Positions 33,467-43,915 are shown, counted from the first letter of the stretch. The stretch: 64,000 nucleotides of DNA from Geochorda sp036562495 (GCA_036562495.1 DATCKA010000072.1:1-64000); one strand, 5' to 3'. Numbers and translations: made by a program. The notes: generated by a model from the letters alone, not told the origin.

Positions 33467-35083
33467 GTGAAGCCGATGCGACGGAGCCAAGAAGACCGGC
33501 ACCAGGGGACGGCCAACGGGGCCGTCCCCCTGGCGCGCCTCCTGCGGGCGATCCCCAATCTGCTCGATCTGCCGCCCGGCCACGCCGACGCGGACGGCTG
33601 GATCCGCGGGCTGACCGCGGACTCGAGGGCCGTAAGACCTGGTGACTGCTTCGTAGCCGTCCGGGGCACGCGCGTCGACGGTCACGCCTACGTCGAGGAG
33701 GCCATCCGCCGGGGGGCGGCTGCCGTCGTGGTGGACAGGCCGGAGGTGTCGCGACGTCTCGCGCTGCTGGAGCCCCGCCTGCCCGTCGCGCTGGTGGCCG
33801 ATAGCCGTCTGGCGCTGGCGTGGATGGCTGCGGCGTGGTACCACCACCCGTCCGACGCGCTCCATGTCGTGGGGGTGACCGGCACGGTGGGCAAGACGTC
33901 CACCGCCCTGTTCGCCCGGCAGCTGCTCGAGGCCGCCGGCATCCCCACGGGAGCCGTGGGGACCCTGGGCATCTTCACGGGCAGGGGATGGCGGCCCTCC
34001 CAACTGACCACTCCCGATCCGGTCACGCTGCAGGCGGCCCTTCGGACCATGGTGGACGAGGGATTGGTCGCCGCCACGCTCGAGGTGTCGTCGCACGCGC
34101 TGCTGCAGCACCGTGCGGCCTCGGTACGGCTTCGCACGGGCGTGCTGACGGAGCTGGCGCCCCACGAGCACCTCGACGTCCATCCTACCTTCGAAGCCTA
34201 CCTCGAGGCCAAGGCGCGGCTTCTCGAGCTGCTGGATCGGGAGGCCATGCTGATCTACCACGCCGGCAACCCGCACACGCGCGCGCTGGCCGAGCGGTGG
34301 CCGGCGTCCCAGCGGATCGGCTACGGACTGTCGGGCGAGGGCGCCGCCCTCGGGGCCGGGCCAGCGCAGGGGGAGAGCGCCCGCGTCGTGGGCCGGATCC
34401 GTAGGCTCGACCTCTCGGGCGTCTCGCTGGAGCTGCACGTCACCCTCGATGGTCGACCCCTGCCGACGATGTCGGTCCTCCTTCCCCTGCTGGGGCCGCA
34501 TGCCGCGCTGGCTGCCGTGGGGGCGACCGCGGTCGCGCTGGGGATGGGGGTCGCACCCGACTCCCTGCGTCGTGGACTCGAGGCCCTGCGCCCGCTGCGG
34601 CGACGGACGGAAGTGCTGGTACGCGAGCCCTTCGTCGTCATCGACGACACGGCGGCTCACCCGGCCAGCCTCGAGCGCCTGCTGGGCACGCTGGCCGCCT
34701 GCGACGCCCGGGGCATCGTCCTGCTGATGGGCATCCGGGGAAGCCGGGGCGTGGAGATCAACCTCCGCAACGGGCAGGTCGTGGCGGCCTGGTCGCACCG
34801 CCTGCCCATCGAGGCCATCGTCGTCACGGACGCCGAGGAGGCGGTGGGGCCCAAGGACCGGGTCCTCCCCGAGGAGCGGCGAGCCGTCCTCTCGGCCCTG
34901 GCGTCGGCCCGTGTCCCTGCGCTGCACCTGGCGAGCCTCGAGCAGGCTGTGGTGGCCGCGCTCGAGCGGGTCCGGCCGGGCGGGGTGCTGGTGATGACGG
35001 GCACCCAGGCGCTGGATGGGGCCGCCTCCTTGTTGTCGCGCTGGTTGGGGCGAGAGTTGGAGTCGAGCAAGCAGGAGGTCTAG
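33467..35083 (+). CDS. MurE-like Mur ligase, divergent
   Basis: A 538-residue protein with Mur-ligase domains in order: N-terminal UDP-binding-like domain (about 35-125: GLTADSRAVRPGDCFVAVRG), ATP-binding centre (about 130-370: VTGTVGKTSTALFA, TTPDPVTLQ, EVSSHAL) and C-terminal domain (370-520). The P-loop reads GTVGKT where most Mur ligases have GTNGKT. The DAP-selecting DNPR motif is absent; DAEEAVG stands in its place. The usual D-H-P motif at the third domain reads IDDTAAHPASLERLL. It stands alone, outside any division cluster. A true MurE may be elsewhere, so the amino-acid substrate is unknown. Confidence 0.78.
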   Translation: MKPMRRSQEDRHQGTANGAVPLARLLRAIPNLLDLPPGHADADGWIRGLTADSRAVRPGDCFVAVRGTRVDGHAYVEEAIRRGAAAVVVDRPEVSRRLALLEPRLPVALVADSRLALAWMAAAWYHHPSDALHVVGVTGTVGKTSTALFARQLLEAAGIPTGAVGTLGIFTGRGWRPSQLTTPDPVTLQAALRTMVDEGLVAATLEVSSHALLQHRAASVRLRTGVLTELAPHEHLDVHPTFEAYLEAKARLLELLDREAMLIYHAGNPHTRALAERWPASQRIGYGLSGEGAALGAGPAQGESARVVGRIRRLDLSGVSLELHVTLDGRPLPTMSVLLPLLGPHAALAAVGATAVALGMGVAPDSLRRGLEALRPLRRRTEVLVREPFVVIDDTAAHPASLERLLGTLAACDARGIVLLMGIRGSRGVEINLRNGQVVAAWSHRLPIEAIVVTDAEEAVGPKDRVLPEERRAVLSALASARVPALHLASLEQAVVAALERVRPGGVLVMTGTQALDGAASLLSRWLGRELESSKQEV

Positions 35084-35194
35084 TCCAGACGCGTCGACCC
35101 GCGCAGGATATTGGCCGTGCGCGCGTAATCCCGAGTTAGGCCCTGTGGCCGCCGGGTTCTCCGGCATGCGGCACCTCATCGGAGCATCACACGC

Positions 35195-36868
35195 ATGACG
35201 ACACGTCGTAAAGGGACCCCCTTGCAGCGCCTGTTGCATGCCCTGTGGAGGGTGGGTGCTGCCCGCGACGTCGACGCCATCTGCCGACAGCTCACCCGAG
35301 AGACCTCCGCTTTGACCGCCGCTGACGGAGTGGCCGTCTACCTGTGGTCCGCCGACGACGGCGTCGTGTGCGCACACGCCCGGGGCGTGGCGTCGGGCTC
35401 CGACCGGGCCCTGCGTCGTTGGATGCGCAAGATGACCGCGGGGGCAAGAGGACGTGCGCCACGACCGCGCATCCTGTCGGACGCCACGACCCAGGAGCGT
35501 TGGCCCGATCTGGCCGAGGCCGCGAGGCGAGAGGGGTGGCGGGCCGTTGCCGTCTTTCCGCTCCTCTTGGAGCGCCGGATCATCGGGATGCTGGTCCTCC
35601 TCCATCGCTCCGCCCGCCCCTATCGGCCGGACGAGCGCCAGGTACTGGAGGTCATCGCCCATCATGCGGCGCTGGCCCTCTCCAGTGCCCTGCTGGTCGA
35701 GCAGAGCCGCCACCGCGCCGACGAACTGCAGCGGATGTACGACCGCCTGCAGGAGGCGTACCGCCACCTCCAGGCCTTCCACGACGTCGGCATAGAGCTG
35801 GTGGCCAGCCTCGACGTCCACCGGGTGTTGCAGACCGTCGCACGCTACGCCGCCGAGCTGACCGGCTCCGACGCGGGCGGGGTCTTCGAGTACGACCCGG
35901 CAGACGGCACCCTGCGGGTGAGCGCGGGTCACCGGGCCTCGCGGGCGTTCGAAGAGGGGATCCGCCAGGCGCGGGTCACCCTCGGCCAGGGGGCCATCGG
36001 CCAGGCGGCTCTGGGCGGTCGTCCTGTGCAGATCCCCGACATCGAGGCGGAGCCGGACTATCCCTTCCACCCGCTGGTGCGGGCCGAGGGATTCCGAGCC
36101 ATCCTGGCGGTGCCGATGCTGGCGCGGGAGGAGCTGCTGGGAGGGCTCGTGGTGTGGCGACGCACGCCGGGATCCTTCTCCCCCGAGCAGGTCCAGCTCC
36201 TCGAGGGGCTGGCGCGGCAGTCCGCCGTCGCCATCCGCAACGCCCGGCTCTACGCTGCCCTGGAAAAGGCCTACGACGACACGCTGGAGGCGCTGACGGC
36301 CGCGCTCGACGTGCGCGATCGCGACACCGAGGGCCACTCGCGCCGGGTGGCCTCGCTTGCCCTGGCCATCGGTCGCGAGTTGGGGCTTCCGCCGGAGCAG
36401 TTGCAGGCGCTGTATCGGGGCGGCCTGCTGCACGACATCGGCAAGATCGGCATCCCCGACCGCATCCTGCACAAGCCCGGCCCGCTCGACGAGGAGGAGT
36501 GGGCCGTCATGCGCCGCCATCCGAGCCTCGGCTTCAAGGTGCTGGACGGCATCGAGTTCTTGATGGCCGGCAGCGAGGTGGTGCTCTACCACCACGAGCG
36601 CTACGACGGCAAGGGCTACCCCATGGGGTTGCGGGGCGAGGCCATCCCCCTCGTCGCCCGGGTCTTCGCGGTGGCCGACGCCTATGACGCCATGACGTCG
36701 CCGCGGCCGTACCGCGCCCCCCTGGACTCACGCTCGGCCATCGAGGAGATCGTGCGAAACGCCGGCAGCCAGTTCGATCCGAAGGTGGTCCGGGCCTTCT
36801 TGCGGGTGGTGGAAGCGCCCGGCTCGGGCTCCAACGGCACGCACCCGGTCAGCACTCCGGCCCCGTGA
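35195..36868 (+). CDS. GAF-GAF-HD-GYP protein
   Basis: A 557-residue signalling protein: first GAF domain (about 20-165), a coiled linker (SRHRADELQRMYDRLQEAYRHLQ), second GAF (about 195-350), and an HD-GYP domain (about 355-535). The catalytic text LLHDIGKIGIPDRILHKPG (His near 412) and HHERYDGKGYPMGLRGEAIPL (near 465) are complete, so cyclic-di-GMP hydrolysis is expected. No membrane segment is seen. The 3' end overlaps the convergent gene by 20 bases. The GAF ligands are unknown. Confidence 0.9.
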   Translation: MTTRRKGTPLQRLLHALWRVGAARDVDAICRQLTRETSALTAADGVAVYLWSADDGVVCAHARGVASGSDRALRRWMRKMTAGARGRAPRPRILSDATTQERWPDLAEAARREGWRAVAVFPLLLERRIIGMLVLLHRSARPYRPDERQVLEVIAHHAALALSSALLVEQSRHRADELQRMYDRLQEAYRHLQAFHDVGIELVASLDVHRVLQTVARYAAELTGSDAGGVFEYDPADGTLRVSAGHRASRAFEEGIRQARVTLGQGAIGQAALGGRPVQIPDIEAEPDYPFHPLVRAEGFRAILAVPMLAREELLGGLVVWRRTPGSFSPEQVQLLEGLARQSAVAIRNARLYAALEKAYDDTLEALTAALDVRDRDTEGHSRRVASLALAIGRELGLPPEQLQALYRGGLLHDIGKIGIPDRILHKPGPLDEEEWAVMRRHPSLGFKVLDGIEFLMAGSEVVLYHHERYDGKGYPMGLRGEAIPLVARVFAVADAYDAMTSPRPYRAPLDSRSAIEEIVRNAGSQFDPKVVRAFLRVVEAPGSGSNGTHPVSTPAP

Positions 36869-38093
36869 AGCTCGTCGTCACCGGCCGAGCCGAGGCGGGT
36901 CGGTCCAGGAGCCGGGCGAGGTCCTCCAGGTCGACGGCCCAACCCCCGCCGCTCGCCGGCTCCCCACCGCGGGGCACCAGCCGGACCTCGAAACTGTGCC
37001 GAAAGCCGGCGCCGGGGTCTGGCCAGGCGTAGTAGACGACAGCCTGGATGCGGGCTCGGGGCGACTCTCCCGGTCGCGAGGCCCCGATGGCCTCGACGCG
37101 CTCACCGACGACATAGCGGATCTCCTCCAGCAGGCGACCCACGAGCGTAGCGTCGCCGCCGGCGCTGGCCAGTGCCAGGCCCGCCTCGTCGTCCTCGTTG
37201 ATGGCGGCCAGGGCCCAGGTGACGAGTTGGTCGGGGGGTAGCTCCGCCATGCGTTGGGCCAGCCGTCCTGCAGCCTGCCAGACCATGAGCTGGTGAGAGG
37301 GGTCCACCCGCCGGCTCGCATGCACCTGGCTCTCCAGGAAGTGCAGGCAGAAGTGGCCGGGGAAGTCGTTGTCCTCGACCACTCCGCCGCCATGAGGCAT
37401 CCCGTTGATGGAGGCCGCGATGCGTCGCCCCGCGATGACCGCCACCACGGGCCGTCGTCGCCAGCTCCACTCGCCGGCATACAGTGCCCGCAATACGGCC
37501 ATGTCATGGCGAGTGGCGGGCTCCACGTCTGCATGGAGGTAGCCGCCGTAGCGGCGTACCGTCAGACGGACGCCGGTCCGCAGGTCCTCCAGGACGGCCA
37601 CGGAGTCCCAGGAGAAGAGCGGGTCCACGCTGGTCCATGGCACGAGCTCGCCGAAGACGCCCGTAGCCAGGAGTTGCACGGCCTCGGCCGCGGCTGCCCG
37701 TGCGTCGGACTTAGCCGCGACCCTTGCTCGACGGGTGGGATCCCACAGCCCGCCATCGGTCAGCACCCAAAGCTCCCGGCTGGCCTGGCCCACGGCCTCG
37801 ATGCGGAGCCGCCACAGCGGCCAGACGAAGGGCGGTCGGTCGGCGGTCACCGTGCCGGCGCCGAGCCCGGCAGCGGCCAGGGGCTCCCAGAGCCGGCGCT
37901 CGGTCAGCACCAGCCGGCGCTCCCACTGCCTCCAGGGGGCCTCCACGACGACCTGCCCCTCGACCCGGTGCTGCCAGGCACCCCAGCCGGCCCACGCAAA
38001 TAGCGAGGCCATCGACGCCAACGTCGCGGTCGCGACCGACCTCTGCCACCGCCAGCGAGGGACGAGACGCGGCCGGACGGGCCGGCCCGCCAT
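36849..38093 (-). CDS. Unknown envelope protein with HFCLHF motif
   Basis: A 414-residue protein with an N-terminal membrane segment (about 20-38) and a large outer part. A notable block near 240-265 reads NDFPGHFCLHFLESQVHASRRVDPSHQLMVW; a similar G-H-F-C-x-H-F pattern occurs in secreted Bacillota proteins of unknown role. A regular domain with YYAWPDPGAGFRHSFEVRLVPR precedes the C-terminus. I do not assign a function. The ribosome site GGGGGGAG lies in the 3' arm of a hairpin (38101-38121). It follows the oxidase operon on the same strand. Confidence 0.6.
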   Translation of the reverse strand: MAGRPVRPRLVPRWRWQRSVATATLASMASLFAWAGWGAWQHRVEGQVVVEAPWRQWERRLVLTERRLWEPLAAAGLGAGTVTADRPPFVWPLWRLRIEAVGQASRELWVLTDGGLWDPTRRARVAAKSDARAAAAEAVQLLATGVFGELVPWTSVDPLFSWDSVAVLEDLRTGVRLTVRRYGGYLHADVEPATRHDMAVLRALYAGEWSWRRRPVVAVIAGRRIAASINGMPHGGGVVEDNDFPGHFCLHFLESQVHASRRVDPSHQLMVWQAAGRLAQRMAELPPDQLVTWALAAINEDDEAGLALASAGGDATLVGRLLEEIRYVVGERVEAIGASRPGESPRARIQAVVYYAWPDPGAGFRHSFEVRLVPRGGEPASGGGWAVDLEDLARLLDRPASARPVTTSFTGPEC

Positions 38094-38100
38094 CGGTCAC

Positions 38101-38121
38101 TCCCCCCGATTCCATGGGGGA
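38101..38121 (-). other. Hairpin covering a ribosome-binding site
   Basis: TCCCCC (38101-38106) and GGGGGA (38116-38121) pair around a 9-base loop. On the minus strand it lies after the cytochrome oxidase operon, and its 3' arm holds the GGGGGGAG ribosome site of the next gene. It may act as a weak terminator or control translation. Confidence 0.45.
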
Positions 38122-38163
38122 TGTATGGCGAGCGCGGCCCGTCCGATGCCCTTAACGTTGCCG

Positions 38164-39801
<1,638 letters not shown>

Positions 39802-39811
39802 GTCCATCCCC

Positions 39812-40279
39812 TCACTCGACGATGATGCGGCCGTACATGTTGTGGTGGTTGATGCCGCAGTACTCATGGCAGACGAAGAGGTAGGTGCCCGGGCGGGTAA
39901 ACGTGTGAGTCACCTTCGCGACCTGGCCCGGGATGACCATGGTGTTGACCGGGGTGTCGACGATGCGAAAGCCATGGATGACGTCCCGGCTGGTCAGGGT
40001 GAAGGTCACCGTGGAGCCGGCGGGCACCCGGATCTCGTTGGGCGAGTAGCCCCAGATGAAGGCGACCAGGGTCGCCTCGTAGCGGCCGGGCCCCAACTCG
40101 CGCAGGCCGGGCCGATCGAACGGAGGGGTGCGGGCCAGGGCCCGAGGGTCGACCTGCCCGTCGATGCCCGGCACCTGGATGCCGGCCCCCAACACGGAGC
40201 CCAACACCGCCACGAACAAGACGGCCAGCGTCACCGCCGTCAGGATCATCCAGCGCCGCTCGTAACGGTCGATCTGCAC
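39812..40279 (-). CDS. cbaB: Cytochrome c oxidase subunit II (CuA)
   Basis: A 155-residue subunit with one N-terminal membrane helix (about 10-31) and a cupredoxin domain. The CuA site is intact: His in DVIHGFRIVDTP, then CHEYCGINHHNMYG with two cysteines, a histidine and a methionine in the expected order. The compact size matches ba3-type subunit II. It receives electrons from cytochrome c and passes them to subunit I. Confidence 0.93.
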   Translation of the reverse strand: MQIDRYERRWMILTAVTLAVLFVAVLGSVLGAGIQVPGIDGQVDPRALARTPPFDRPGLRELGPGRYEATLVAFIWGYSPNEIRVPAGSTVTFTLTSRDVIHGFRIVDTPVNTMVIPGQVAKVTHTFTRPGTYLFVCHEYCGINHHNMYGRIIVE

Positions 40280-40293
40280 GGGAGGGCCTCCTC

Positions 40294-40509
40294 TCAGGGC
40301 ATCGCGTGCGCGGCGCGCAGCAGCGAGAAGTACATGTAGCCCCAGGCGGCCGCGATGAGGACCAGGTAGAGCAGCGTGGCCGCCATGGCCCCTCGTGGGG
40401 GCGCATGGGCCTCCGCCTCGGCGACGCCATGAGCCTGCGGGACGTCGCGGACCTCCGATACCTGTGCAGGCACCGTGCTGGCGGGGTGCCCTGTCTGGTG
40501 GACGGCCAT
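40294..40509 (-). CDS. Small oxidase-associated membrane subunit (IIa-like)
   Basis: A 71-residue protein with one C-terminal membrane helix (about 42-63: MAATLLYLVLIAAAWGYMYFSLL). It sits between the SCO-like gene and subunit II, the usual place of the short subunit IIa of ba3 oxidases. The N-terminal 40 residues are polar and low in complexity. Assignment rests on size, topology and position. Confidence 0.65.
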   Translation of the reverse strand: MAVHQTGHPASTVPAQVSEVRDVPQAHGVAEAEAHAPPRGAMAATLLYLVLIAAAWGYMYFSLLRAAHAMP

Positions 40510-40545
40510 CTCGTCAATCGCCTCCTCTTGCGCGAGGTCGTCGGG

Positions 40546-41241
40546 TCACCGCACCGGATAGCAGGCAAACCAGTGGGCCGCCGCGTAAGCGAGCCGCACC
40601 GCGCCCTGGGCTGCCGCCTCCCGCCGGAGCAGGTCCAGGTCCGCCATCAGGGTGGCCACGTCCAGCTCCGGGCCCCGGTACACCGCCCGGATCTCGCCGG
40701 CCGCGTCGACCAGCACGTAGCGGCTGTCGTAGGTGCGGGGCGGTGTCTCGTAGTAGACGCCGAAGCCGGTGCCGACCACCAGCTTGACGGCCAGCCCCGC
40801 CCCGGTCAGGAGGATCCAGCGCTTCGGGTCGGCTCCGAGCCGCTCGGCCCAAGCCTTGAGGCGCTCCGGGGTGTCGCGATCCGGATCGACCGTGATGGTG
40901 ACCAGCAGCGGGGAGGGGGAGGGCGGATCGGGCGACCCTTGCGACAACCGGTCTTGCAGGGCCAGCAGGTGACGGGCCATGACGCTGCCCACCCGGTCGT
41001 CGGGAGATGTGGTGAGGAAACTATAGAGCACGGGACGCCCCCACAGGTGCTCGTGGGTCACGGCCCGGCCCTCGGCGTCGACGAGCCGGAAGACGGGGGC
41101 GGGGCCCAGGCGGGGGAGCACCTTGACGGGTTTCAAGATGGCGAAGCCGAGGACCCCCAGGAGGACCACGAGAAGGCCGGCCAAGGCCCACCGGCGGGCC
41201 CATCGCAGCCTGCCTGCCACCGGAGTCGTAATGCCTCTCAT
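40546..41241 (-). CDS. SCO-like protein lacking copper ligands
   Basis: A 231-residue thioredoxin-fold protein with a membrane anchor (about 18-36). The fold text follows SCO/SenC: RPVLYSFLTTSPDD, LLVTITVDPDRDTPERLKAWAERLGADPKRWILLTG, and YDSRYVLVDAAGEIRAVYRG. In true SCO the pattern is TxCPDxCP with a later His-Ser. Here the cysteine positions are Ser79 and Arg83, and the histidine position is Asp172. All three copper ligands are therefore missing. It is the first gene of the oxidase run and may be a structural assembly factor. Confidence 0.78.
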   Translation of the reverse strand: MRGITTPVAGRLRWARRWALAGLLVVLLGVLGFAILKPVKVLPRLGPAPVFRLVDAEGRAVTHEHLWGRPVLYSFLTTSPDDRVGSVMARHLLALQDRLSQGSPDPPSPSPLLVTITVDPDRDTPERLKAWAERLGADPKRWILLTGAGLAVKLVVGTGFGVYYETPPRTYDSRYVLVDAAGEIRAVYRGPELDVATLMADLDLLRREAAAQGAVRLAYAAAHWFACYPVR

Positions 41242-41321
41242 TACAGCTTCATTGAACTCCGGTGGCGACCCGGCGCCAATGACTCAACCGGTTGATATGG
41301 GGTCACTCATGGGTGTGACCC
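41228..41321 (-). promoter_or_regulatory. Regulatory region of the oxidase operon
   Basis: Three symmetrical elements lie between the response regulator and the SCO-like gene. TCAACCGGTTGA (41284-41295) is a perfect 12-bp palindrome. GGGTCAC (41300-41306) and GTGACCC (41315-41321) form a 7-bp hairpin. GTAATG (41228-41233) and CATTAC (41239-41244) surround the SCO start codon. The first could be an operator for the adjacent response regulator, the second an attenuator. No clear -35/-10 pair was found. Confidence 0.5.
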
Positions 41322-41340
41322 GGGGCATTACGTTCGTCGA

Positions 41341-42006
41341 TTACTTTTGTCCCTGCAGGGGCGGCTCGGCCAGGTGGCCCTGTCGCCAGGCCTTGGTGGC
41401 GGCCTCGGCGCGGTTGCGGGCCTGGAGCTTGTCGAGCGCGTGGCGCAGATGGGTCTTGACCGTGTGCACCGAGAGATGGAGCCGCTCGGCGATCTCCCGG
41501 TTGGTCAACCCCTCGCTGGCCAGCCGAAGCACCTCGATCTCGCGCTCCGTCAGCGCAGACGGCTCCTGCGGGGCCGTGTCGGCACGGACCATCTCCTGCA
41601 ACAGTCGCGTGGCCAGAGAGGGCGAGAGCACCGCCTCGCCGCGATGCACCTGACGGATGGCCTCCAGGAGCTCCTCCTCGTGGACGTTCTTGAGCAGGTA
41701 GCCCCGGGCGCCGGCCTTGATGGCCCCGAAGAGGTCCTCGTCTCGCTCGGAAATGGTCAGCATCACGACCCGGACGTCGGGCACGACCTCCCGCACGGCC
41801 CGGGTCGCGGCCACGCCGTCCATGCCGGGCATCTTGATGTCCATCAGGATGACGTCGGGACGCTGCAGCCGCGCCTGCTCGACCGCCTCCTGCCCGTCGG
41901 CGGCGACCCCGACCACCTCGATGTCGGCGTGGCTGGCCAGGATGCGCCGCAGCCCTTCGCGAAAGAGCCGGTGATCATCGACGATCAGGACCCGAATGGG
42001 AGGCAT
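41341..42006 (-). CDS. NarL/LuxR-type response regulator
   Basis: A 221-residue regulator: receiver (about 3-120; Asp10, Asp11 and the phospho-acceptor Asp56 in VILMDIKMPG) and a LuxR helix-turn-helix (about 148-210: LTEREIEVLRLASEGLTNREIAERLHLSVHTVKTH). ATG at 42006 follows GGAGG by 11 bases and lies inside the kinase gene's 3' end by 32 bases. It is the natural partner of that kinase and stands just before the oxidase operon. Confidence 0.93.
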   Translation of the reverse strand: MPPIRVLIVDDHRLFREGLRRILASHADIEVVGVAADGQEAVEQARLQRPDVILMDIKMPGMDGVAATRAVREVVPDVRVVMLTISERDEDLFGAIKAGARGYLLKNVHEEELLEAIRQVHRGEAVLSPSLATRLLQEMVRADTAPQEPSALTEREIEVLRLASEGLTNREIAERLHLSVHTVKTHLRHALDKLQARNRAEAATKAWRQGHLAEPPLQGQK

Positions 42007-43915
42007 CGGAGGGTGCACCTCCTCGGACCGGGCTCGTGACGGCGGCCGGCTCTTGGCACGGGGCGGCCGGGCACGGCACGGGCAGCCGCAGCATCACACG
42101 GGTGCCCCGGCCAGGTCCTGTCGCGATGGTGAGCCGCGCTCCGATCGCCTGCGCGCGCTCGCGCATGGCGACCAGGCCGTGATGCCCGGGGGCCTGGGTG
42201 CTGGCCGGGTGGAAGCCCTTACCGTCGTCGGCCACGCTCAGCTCCAGGTGGCCGGGATCGGCCCGGACCTGCACCTCGACCCGGGTCGCCTGACTGTGCT
42301 TGCGGACGTTGGCCAGCGCCTCCTGCACGATGCGCAGGAGCTGCAGGTGCACGGCCGGGGGCACCTCCGGCACGGAGCCCCGGACCTCCAGATGGGCGGC
42401 GATGGGGGTGCGCTGGCGGAAGGTCTCGACGATGCGACGCAGGGAGGCTTCCAGCCCTCCACCCTCGTCCGTGCTCGCCCGGAGGTCCTCGATGGCCTCC
42501 CGCACGTCGAGGTACGCCTCCCTCAGGACCTCCGCCATCTGCCGTAGCTCCTCGGAGGCCTGGTCCGTGTCGCCACTCTGGATGAGCCGCAGGGCGTGGC
42601 TGGCCTGCAGCCCCAGGTAGCCCAGCGTCTGGGCCAGGGTGTCGTGCATCTCGCGGGAGAGGCGATAGCGCTCCTCCAGCACCGCGGTCTCCCGGAGGCG
42701 GTGGTAGAGCTGGGCGTTGCGCACGGCCAGGGCCAGTTGCGCACCCAGCGCCTCCAGCATCTCGGCATGGTGCAGGGCCAACTGCCCATCGTGCGTGGAT
42801 CCCACGATGGCCACCCCCAGCACCTCGCCCTCCGCCTCCAGCGGCACGGCCGCGACGGAGCGGAGGCCGTGGCGGCCTCGCATCCGGGGGATGATGACCG
42901 GACGGCGGCGCTCCTGCGCCAGCCGGGCCAGGTCGAGCGCCAGGGCTGCAGCGGGACCGGCCATGTCGCCCAGGTGACGCTGCACCTCCACCTCCCAGGT
43001 GGGCGGGTCGCCACGGCGCAGCAGCACGGCACCGACCTCAGCGCCCCACCCCTCCAGGAGGATGGCCAGGGCCCGGTCCAGCAGGCCGTGCAGGTCATCG
43101 GGTGCACGACCGAGCTCTCGCCCGGCGTAGACCGCGGCCGACAGGCGGGCACGCAGCCGTGCCCTGTCCAATGCCGGGGCCACCTCGGCAGCCAGGACGT
43201 CGAGCAGGTGCATCCGGTCGGGTCGAGGAGGCTCGCCCGCCTGCAGATAGGTGGCCAGCACCCCGACCCTGTCTTCTCCGATCGAGAAGGGCAGGCATAC
43301 CACCGAGCCGATGCCCTCCCGCGCGGCGAGAGGGCCGAGGCCGGTCAGCATGGGGCAGCCCGTATTGAGATTGGCCGTCAGAGGCTGGCAGGCCCTGCAA
43401 GCCTCCGCGACGAGCCCGCCCTCGACCACCCGACGCAGCCGGGCGGTGGCAGCGTCGCTGAGGTTCCATGTCACCTCGAGGCTCGGCCGCCCCGTCTCCG
43501 GGTCGAAGGAGACCGCGGCCGTGCCGCGCGCCCCGACGAGCTCGACGGGCACTCGAGCGGCCAGGGTCAGGACCTCTTGCACGTCGAGCGCGCTGGCGGC
43601 TCGCTTGCCGAATTCGTGCAGCACCACCAGCCTGCGCTGCTGCTCCTTGAGGTCCGCGTAAGCCCGACGCAGCTCCTCCTCTGCCCGCTCGCGCTCGGCC
43701 AGCGCATCCAGCAGGCGTCGCAAGCCCAGCCAGGCCACGACGACGCCGGTGGTGGCGTATGCGGCGAGCTGAGCCAGGCCGTGCCACTCGGGGGAGAGAT
43801 GGCGGAGGACCACATTGAGCCACGCCTGGTGCAGGGCAGCCAGGCCGATCACCGCCAGGGGCAGCCCCCACAGGATCTCCCGCTCGTAGCGGGCGATAGA
43901 GCGCCTGCCCCTCAT
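41975..43915 (-). CDS. Sensor histidine kinase (GAF-GAF-HisKA_3)
   Basis: A 646-residue kinase. Two membrane helices (about 15-38 and 47-66), a short coil, a first GAF domain (about 95-255), a second GAF (about 265-405), then HisKA_3 with the phospho-accepting His424 in LSREMHDTLAQTLGYL, and an ATPase domain (VADDGKGFHP, GHHGLVAMRERA). The first GAF has Cys173-x2-Cys176-x10-Cys187 and Cys207, a pattern that could hold a metal cluster. It overlaps the response regulator gene and follows a HAD gene by 4 bases. Confidence 0.92.
   Translation of the reverse strand: MRGRRSIARYEREILWGLPLAVIGLAALHQAWLNVVLRHLSPEWHGLAQLAAYATTGVVVAWLGLRRLLDALAERERAEEELRRAYADLKEQQRRLVVLHEFGKRAASALDVQEVLTLAARVPVELVGARGTAAVSFDPETGRPSLEVTWNLSDAATARLRRVVEGGLVAEACRACQPLTANLNTGCPMLTGLGPLAAREGIGSVVCLPFSIGEDRVGVLATYLQAGEPPRPDRMHLLDVLAAEVAPALDRARLRARLSAAVYAGRELGRAPDDLHGLLDRALAILLEGWGAEVGAVLLRRGDPPTWEVEVQRHLGDMAGPAAALALDLARLAQERRRPVIIPRMRGRHGLRSVAAVPLEAEGEVLGVAIVGSTHDGQLALHHAEMLEALGAQLALAVRNAQLYHRLRETAVLEERYRLSREMHDTLAQTLGYLGLQASHALRLIQSGDTDQASEELRQMAEVLREAYLDVREAIEDLRASTDEGGGLEASLRRIVETFRQRTPIAAHLEVRGSVPEVPPAVHLQLLRIVQEALANVRKHSQATRVEVQVRADPGHLELSVADDGKGFHPASTQAPGHHGLVAMRERAQAIGARLTIATGPGRGTRVMLRLPVPCPAAPCQEPAAVTSPVRGGAPSDASHSGPDRR

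Noticed and set aside
31307..36595. Very long open frame on the minus strand (about 1760 codons) across metN-metI-metQ-murE-like and HD-GYP genes
   Set aside because: It is antisense to five well-supported genes, has composition typical of a mirrored frame in GC-rich DNA (Gln/His/Arg/Asp-rich, no domains), and no ribosome site.
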